Shown here in pieces: positions 35,381-39,622 of a stretch of 39,622 nucleotides of DNA. The first letter of the stretch is position 1, and every line of letters begins with the position of its first letter. Source of the DNA: Gammaproteobacteria bacterium (GTDB lineage Bacteria > Pseudomonadota > Gammaproteobacteria > Steroidobacterales > Woeseiaceae); NCBI GenBank assembly GCA_018677555.1, contig JAHHOT010000016.1:1-39622 (forward strand), read 5' to 3'. The notes under the pieces are model-generated. The model had not been told where the DNA came from, ran no database searches, and saw nothing but the letters and a program-made list of their open reading frames with translations. Position numbers and translations under genes: made by a program.

Positions 35381-36154
35381 ATGGACTATCAGCACATCAC
35401 GCTTGATGAATCAGACGGCATTGCAACCGTTACGATGCGCCGTCCACAGCGCCGCAATTCGTTGTCGGAAGATCACTTGCGGGAACTCTTGAGCGCTTTT
35501 GGGCAGATCGCGGACGGCAACTCGCGCGGTGTGGTGCTCGCGGCCGAAGGTTCCGTGTTTTCCAGCGGGCACGATTTCAATGACATGCAAGGCCGTGGTC
35601 TCGACGAGATGACGACGCTTCTCGAGGTATGCAGTGAACTGATGCAGCTCTTGCAACGAATGCCGCAACCTGTAATCGCGCAAGTAGAAGGACTTGCCAC
35701 TGCTGCCGGTTGTCAGCTCGTTGCATCCTGCGATCTGGCCGTTGCCGGCGAATCAGTGCAGTTCCAGACGCCGGGTGGCAAGAGTGGCTGGTTTTGCCAC
35801 ACGCCAGGCGTTGCATTGGTTCGTGCAGTCGGCCGTAAACGTGCGCTCGAAATGCTGCTCACTGGCGATCCGATAGACGCACACACGGCGGCAAGTTGGG
35901 GGCTCGTTAACCGGGTCGTGCCGGATGCAGATGTTGCAGCCGAGGCACTTGCACTGCTTGAGCGCGCAACCAGAGGCAGTTGTTGGTCCAAGGCTGAAGG
36001 CAAGCGCACGTTTTACCAGCAAGCGGAGCTCGATACCGCTGGCGCATACAAGGTGGCGACAAAGGCAATGGCCAGTACATCACAGTCGAGTGACGGGCAG
36101 GAAAGCATTCGCTCATTCGTCGAAAAACGCGCGCCACGCTTTGGCTCGGACTGA
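35381..36154 (+). CDS. Enoyl-CoA hydratase/isomerase family protein
   Basis: A 257-residue crotonase. The CoA and oxyanion-hole motif is GSVFSSGHDFNDM (about 57-69), and the second oxyanion segment is GLATAAGCQLVASCDLAVA. The Glu positions used by classical hydratases in the GGTQR region are replaced by GKSGWFCHTPGVALVRAVG, and the overall pattern resembles the ECHDC3-like subgroup, whose activity is not clearly established. Hydratase activity is therefore uncertain. There is no acyl-CoA dehydrogenase or thiolase neighbour. Confidence 0.88.
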   Translation: MDYQHITLDESDGIATVTMRRPQRRNSLSEDHLRELLSAFGQIADGNSRGVVLAAEGSVFSSGHDFNDMQGRGLDEMTTLLEVCSELMQLLQRMPQPVIAQVEGLATAAGCQLVASCDLAVAGESVQFQTPGGKSGWFCHTPGVALVRAVGRKRALEMLLTGDPIDAHTAASWGLVNRVVPDADVAAEALALLERATRGSCWSKAEGKRTFYQQAELDTAGAYKVATKAMASTSQSSDGQESIRSFVEKRAPRFGSD

Positions 36155-36430
36155 CGCCGCCGTGTGACTTGCGGCTTTACTTGCAGGGCTGCGACGGGCG
36201 AGCGCAATAAACGCCTGCAGTCGCTGATTGGGCGTCGAGTCGGAATTTCTTACAACCCGGTGCGATCCTCAACACAATTTTCTTTGCAGTAACCTTTGGA
36301 CGCTTTACCAAATCCACAGATCTGCGGCAAACCGTGAACCGCATCTCACGCCCGCGGCATCGGGCGTCGGGGAGATTTACGGTTAGAGAAGTCGCCCGTT
36401 GCAAGTCACTGATTTCCTGTGAAGCAAACA
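36155..36430. other. Intergenic region upstream of the PagP-like gene
   Basis: No gene is supported; a minus-strand frame (36177-36437) has no family features. It lies directly upstream of a sigma-54 promoter, so enhancer-binding-protein sites would be expected here. Only weak inverted repeats (for example GCGG/CCGC around 36322-36340) were seen, none convincing. Confidence 0.5.
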
Positions 36431-36447
36431 TTGGCACGGCGTTTGCT
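36431..36447 (+). promoter_or_regulatory. Sigma-54 (RpoN) -24/-12 promoter
   Basis: TTGGCACG-GCGT-TTGCT matches the RpoN consensus YTGGCACG-N4-TTGCW at every conserved position, with the GG (36433-36434) and GC (36445-36446) dinucleotides 10 bases apart. The -12 GC places transcription start at about 36458, one base before the ATG of the PagP-like gene. GCAAAC (36424-36429) and GTTTGC (36441-36446) also form an inverted repeat overlapping the promoter. Confidence 0.75.
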
Positions 36448-36458
36448 TACAGGAGTGT

Positions 36459-36995
36459 ATGACTCTTACACGCAAATGGACTTGCGTGCTGGCAGCGACG
36501 GCCTCGTTGCTCGCCGGCACTGCCACGGCAGGTCAACTCGACCTGATTGTCAACGGACGCTCGTACCACGCCGATACGGACCATGAATGGAACGAAAGTA
36601 ACTACGGGCTCGGCGTCGAATATCACTTCGACAGCGACTCGCCCTGGATCTGGTCTGCCAATGCGAACGCCTTCATCGACAGCGTCGAGAACATGTCCTA
36701 CATGGCGGGTGGCGGACTGCGGCGTCGACTGTTCGAATCCGGCGGCCAGCACGGCATCTATTTCGACGTTGGTGTCAATGCGTTTTTGATGGCCCGAAAG
36801 GACGTGAATGACTACCTGCCGTTTCCCGGCATTCTGCCGACCATCTCAACCGGTACGCGCAACCTCGGCATCAACCTGACCTACCTGCCGGCGTTCGCGT
36901 CTCGGGAACTCGTACAGTCGAATGTCAGTAATCCCGACATCGGCGGCGTCTTTTTCGTGCAGTTTCGGTTTCGGCTGAACGGCAGAGGCGACTAG
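36459..36995 (+). CDS. PagP-like outer-membrane beta-barrel (putative lipid A acyltransferase)
   Basis: A 178-residue protein with signal peptide (cleavage near TATA-GQ, about residue 25). The body matches PagP in pattern: an amphipathic helix-like start with SYHADTDHEWNESNYGLGVEY, then ANAFIDSVENMSYMAGGGLRRRL, GVNAFLMARKDVNDYLPFPGILPTIS, TYLPAF and a terminal strand VFFVQFRFRL. His37, Asp74 and Ser75 align with the PagP catalytic residues His33, Asp76 and Ser77. PagP moves palmitate from a phospholipid to lipid A in the outer membrane. The similarity was recognised by eye, so the specific acyl chain is unknown. AGGAG lies only 3 bases before the ATG and would be upstream of the predicted sigma-54 transcription start. 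Confidence 0.65.
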   Translation: MTLTRKWTCVLAATASLLAGTATAGQLDLIVNGRSYHADTDHEWNESNYGLGVEYHFDSDSPWIWSANANAFIDSVENMSYMAGGGLRRRLFESGGQHGIYFDVGVNAFLMARKDVNDYLPFPGILPTISTGTRNLGINLTYLPAFASRELVQSNVSNPDIGGVFFVQFRFRLNGRGD

Positions 36996-37024
36996 CCCGC
37001 CGGCACCCGGCTACGCGCTGCTGT

Positions 37025-39187
37025 TCAAGCGCCCTTGAGACTCTGCGCAAGCGGGAACTGCTCGTCCGCGAGGATGAGAAGGTCGCGCAGTTCGTCTTCG
37101 ATGCGTAACGCCTCGGTCTCACGACCGGCTTCGCGATACAGGTTTGCAAGTTGTCGCTGACACATCATCCAGAACAACGACGAATTATGGTACGCCGCTT
37201 CGATGCGTCGCGGCGCGGTTGTCTCGAGCATGCTCAGGGCCGCGACCAGATTGCCCTCACCCTTGAGAATGCCGGCAAGCATGTCGGGCCCGACGAAATA
37301 GAACGCCTCGTCGCTCGCGGTTAGCCGGTCGACGACGCGGCTCAGCCCGGCCTTGGCAACATCCGGTTGTCCCGCGCCCAGTGCGACAATGGCGCGAACG
37401 ACCTCACCCTGACTCCGGCTGGTCGCGCCGCTCTTCTCGAGTTCGTCTTGCAGTGCGACCGCCCGTTCCGGAAAGCCGGCCATCGACAGCAGCAAAGGCG
37501 TAAGACGTTCGTCGTAATTGCCGCCTGCCGCAAGATGCGATTTCATGCCCTGCTTGTCGCCGGAGGCGAAAATCACCGCCGCACGAATCTCGTGTCTATT
37601 GGCCGGATCATCCAGCTCTTCGACCAGCTCCCGCGCCTGCCGAACCTGTCCCAGGGTCAGCGACACGGCGATCATGTTGCGCAGCACTTCTTCCCGAACA
37701 GCACGCGACATCGAGCCCAGTTCGGCGCGCACTGCCTGTAACTCGTCGATTGTTGTCGGCACGTCGCGCGCTGTCCACGCAGCCAGCGCCGGGAACATGT
37801 AAGCGCGCGCGGCGCTTTCGGCCGAGATTCCCGTGCCGTTCGTCTGCATCAGTTCCTTCGCATGACTTGCCAGCTCGCGAGCGGCCGCGCTCGCAGAACC
37901 GGTTGCGGCCAGGGCCCAGGCTGCCTGCATGTTGCTTTCGAAATGCTCAGGCCGAATTTCGGCAAGCCGCAATAGCGGCGCCGCGCAGTCGACAGCAGGC
38001 TGACGCCGCCCGCAAATTTCAACGAGGCCCTCTGCGGCGAGCAAATTGTCGGGTTCGATCTCGGCGATCGCACGGAAGTCGGCTGCCGCCCGATCGAGGT
38101 TGCCGGTCAGCATCCAGTGGCTGCCATTAATAAAGTGCCGTTCCCGCATCGACACGCCGTCAGCGAGCCTGGTAGCCCTTTCGGTCAGGCGAAGCTGGTC
38201 GTCGAACGGGCTTCCCGCACGCATTGCCGCCCAGGCCTGCAGTGCCAGCGCGGAAGCAAACTTCGGGTCTGCCTGCACGGCAAGCCGCAGCAATTCGTGC
38301 GCTGCCGACGGCAGGTCCTCCAGCAGTAGCGTTTCTGGCTGCATGTACAGTTGCAGCGCATGCATGGATTCAGTGGTCACCGGCGTCAGCGGCATCGGCG
38401 AAGCGAGGTCCGGGAGGTCGGCGAGCTCATTCGCGACCCGGGCGGTAATTTCTTCGATGGCGGGAAAAGCGTCGCGCAGTGAATCCGCATGTTCTATCGG
38501 ATACGCGATGAGTGCACCGCTGTGGGGGTCGACGATTTCGACCGACAGGACGATTACCTCACCGACCTGCTCGAGGTGCGGGATGAGCAGCGCAGCGACA
38601 TTGCCGTCGCGCAGCGCTACATCCCGGGCGAGCTGCGCGTCGAGCGGTGTCGTTGGCGGCCGACGCAGCAATGACAAGGCGTTGCGAATGCGCTTGCGTG
38701 GCACGATTCGGTTGTAGTCGATATCGCTGATCTCGCGCATGAGGCTCGCTTTGAAATTCTCGCTGATACCGGTCGCCGGCTCGTCGACTTGCGGTTCAGC
38801 AACGATGATCCAGGCAATGTTCGTGCGTGCAGGATCGCGGGCGAAATCATCGAGATACAGCCAGGCAGCCAGCGCCAGGCCGAGCGCGGCGACGACCGCG
38901 GCGGCATAGGAGTAGACCGGCCGGCGTGTTTCAGCGGCAGAGGGTTCCGGCGACTGTGGCAGGCGTTTGCGGCCACGCCATTCGTCGAGTTCCGAACGGT
39001 AGGCGTAAACGGACGCGCCGCGGGTATGCTTGTGGCGATGTACGGGCAAGCCCTCGTAGGTCTCCCATCGACGCACGGTCCGCACGCTACGGTTCAGATA
39101 GTTGGCGATAGACTTCCATGACTCGAGGGTCTGATGGTCGGTTCGCCGCCGCATCGGAATGTTGTTGTCGGTCTGGATCTCGCTCAT
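37025..39187 (-). CDS. HTH-transmembrane-TPR protein
   Basis: A 720-residue protein. Residues about 22-75 form a MerR/excisionase-like winged HTH (LESWKSIANYLNRSVRTVRRWETYEGLPVHRHKH...VYAYRSELDEW). Next come a basic linker, a transmembrane helix (about 93-113), a domain similar to those preceding TPRs in such proteins (about 120-290), and a long alpha-helical TPR-rich C-terminal half in the periplasm by topology. The arrangement recalls CadC-like membrane-bound regulators, though the HTH type differs. ATG 39187 was chosen because the HTH follows at once; the longer frame (to 39373) adds unrelated residues. It converges with the PagP-like gene, with 29 bases between ends. Target genes are unknown. 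Confidence 0.8.
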   Translation of the reverse strand: MSEIQTDNNIPMRRRTDHQTLESWKSIANYLNRSVRTVRRWETYEGLPVHRHKHTRGASVYAYRSELDEWRGRKRLPQSPEPSAAETRRPVYSYAAAVVAALGLALAAWLYLDDFARDPARTNIAWIIVAEPQVDEPATGISENFKASLMREISDIDYNRIVPRKRIRNALSLLRRPPTTPLDAQLARDVALRDGNVAALLIPHLEQVGEVIVLSVEIVDPHSGALIAYPIEHADSLRDAFPAIEEITARVANELADLPDLASPMPLTPVTTESMHALQLYMQPETLLLEDLPSAAHELLRLAVQADPKFASALALQAWAAMRAGSPFDDQLRLTERATRLADGVSMRERHFINGSHWMLTGNLDRAAADFRAIAEIEPDNLLAAEGLVEICGRRQPAVDCAAPLLRLAEIRPEHFESNMQAAWALAATGSASAAARELASHAKELMQTNGTGISAESAARAYMFPALAAWTARDVPTTIDELQAVRAELGSMSRAVREEVLRNMIAVSLTLGQVRQARELVEELDDPANRHEIRAAVIFASGDKQGMKSHLAAGGNYDERLTPLLLSMAGFPERAVALQDELEKSGATSRSQGEVVRAIVALGAGQPDVAKAGLSRVVDRLTASDEAFYFVGPDMLAGILKGEGNLVAALSMLETTAPRRIEAAYHNSSLFWMMCQRQLANLYREAGRETEALRIEDELRDLLILADEQFPLAQSLKGA

Positions 39188-39285
39188 CGGATTTCCGGAC
39201 ACTCCCTGTACCGAAATACTGTTCTTATTGGCGATAAGTTTGACGCATTCTAAATGTTTATGGCGTGCGATTTGACCGAACGGCT

Positions 39286-39299
39286 CACAAATACTTGTG
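39286..39299. promoter_or_regulatory. Inverted repeat upstream of the HTH-TPR gene
   Basis: CACAA-ATAC-TTGTG, 5-bp arms with a 4-base spacer, about 100 bases before the start codon. It is a possible operator, perhaps for the HTH protein itself. With such short arms chance cannot be excluded. Confidence 0.3.
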
Positions 39300-39328
39300 T
39301 GACATTGCGCAAATTCCGGCTTGACAGC

Positions 39329-39357
39329 ACATAAGCGGTCATTTTGACCACTTATGT
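39329..39357. promoter_or_regulatory. Long inverted repeat upstream of the HTH-TPR gene
   Basis: Arms ACATAAGCGGTCA (39329-39341) and TGACCACTTATGT (39345-39357) are complementary except for one pair, with a 3-base TTT spacer. This could be an operator for a dimeric regulator or a stem-loop. It is followed by AAAA rather than a T-tract on the plus strand; on the minus strand it is preceded by TTTTT, so it is not a clear terminator. Confidence 0.5.
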
Positions 39358-39622
39358 AAAAATCCACGGCCATTCAAGGCCTGCCACTGCCGTGTCCCAC
39401 AATGTCCGCCATAGTCCGGCATTGCTTATTGATCCCTTGACAGTGTCTGCGTAATTTCGCCCGACTGAAAAAAAGCAACAGTAAACAGCTATTCGAAACG
39501 TACTCAACGACAAGATTCGCAGAAACCCGAGCAGCAGCGACGCCGCCACCCGACCAGGGTTGTGGCAGTGGGGCAACTGCGTCCTTTTTGGCGTACAGGA
39601 CGAAGCCTAAGGACAAATACAT
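39358..39622. other. Terminal segment without a recognised gene
   Basis: Two overlapping minus-strand frames (39352-39576 and 39374-39622) reach towards the window end. Neither has a recognised domain, good start context, or codon pattern like its neighbours. TTGACA occurs at 39437-39442 without a matching -10 box. A gene running in from beyond the window cannot be excluded. Confidence 0.5.

Noticed and set aside
39374-39622. Minus-strand ORF at the window end
   Set aside because: No recognisable domain, weak start context and an overlap with another equally weak frame; not enough to call a gene.
1-39622. CRISPR array or toxin-antitoxin/defence island
   Set aside because: No regularly spaced repeats with unique spacers, and no cas, nuclease, or toxin-antitoxin gene pairs were recognised.

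Overview
The window is a stretch of a moderately GC-rich gammaproteobacterial chromosome. The evidence is the gene order asd-fimV-truA-accD-folC-dedD-cvpA-purF, the pairs prmB-aroC and parE-parC, EF-P together with its lysyl-modifying enzyme EpmA, and lpxH. The species cannot be fixed from the sequence. A marine or environmental lineage of the Woeseia or Steroidobacter type would fit, but that is a guess. Most genes are housekeeping and closely packed, with short overlaps that imply operons.

Layout. 1-1.8 kb: the 3' part of a double [4Fe-4S]/CCG-domain protein overlapping a DUF3501 gene. 1.9-6.1 kb: topoisomerase IV (parE, parC), closed by a strong terminator hairpin. 6.1-10.9 kb, minus strand: a FimX-like protein (receiver-PAS-GGDEF-EAL, every signature degenerate), then a second, non-canonical FimV-like LysM protein, with a perfect CRP/Vfr-type palindrome between them. 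11.1-11.7 kb: efp, converging and overlapping with a five-gene minus-strand operon sco1-pcuAC-psd-epmA-msrC (11.7-15.1 kb). 15.2-27.7 kb: prmB, aroC, asd, canonical fimV, truA, accD, folC, dedD, cvpA and purF. 27.8-29.6 kb: a pseudoreceiver-Ser/Thr kinase gene overlapping miaE. 29.6-30.9 kb, minus strand: a periplasmic cyclophilin and lpxH. 31.1-31.7 kb: four tRNA genes (Pro, Arg, His, Lys) behind a good stable-RNA promoter. 31.7-35.3 kb, accessory: a penicillin-acylase-family gene bracketed by copies of a roughly 20-bp repeat, abutting the C-terminal remnant of a TonB-dependent receptor. 35.4-36.2 kb: a crotonase. 36.4-37.0 kb: a PagP-like outer-membrane protein behind a near-perfect sigma-54 promoter. 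37.0-39.2 kb, minus strand: an HTH-transmembrane-TPR protein. 39.2-39.6 kb: no convincing gene.

How the genes fit together. Two FimV-type peptidoglycan-binding scaffolds and a FimX-type c-di-GMP effector candidate point to polar organisation or type IV pilus control. EF-P and EpmA are enzyme and substrate. Sco1 and PCu(A)C serve cytochrome oxidase copper loading. Psd, LpxH, AccD and the PagP-like protein all concern membrane lipids or lipid A. No complete new defence or mobile system is visible. The most unusual pieces are the repeat-bracketed acylase module, the kinase-miaE coupling, the sigma-54/PagP-like unit, and the FimX-like/FimV-like pair with its CRP-type site.
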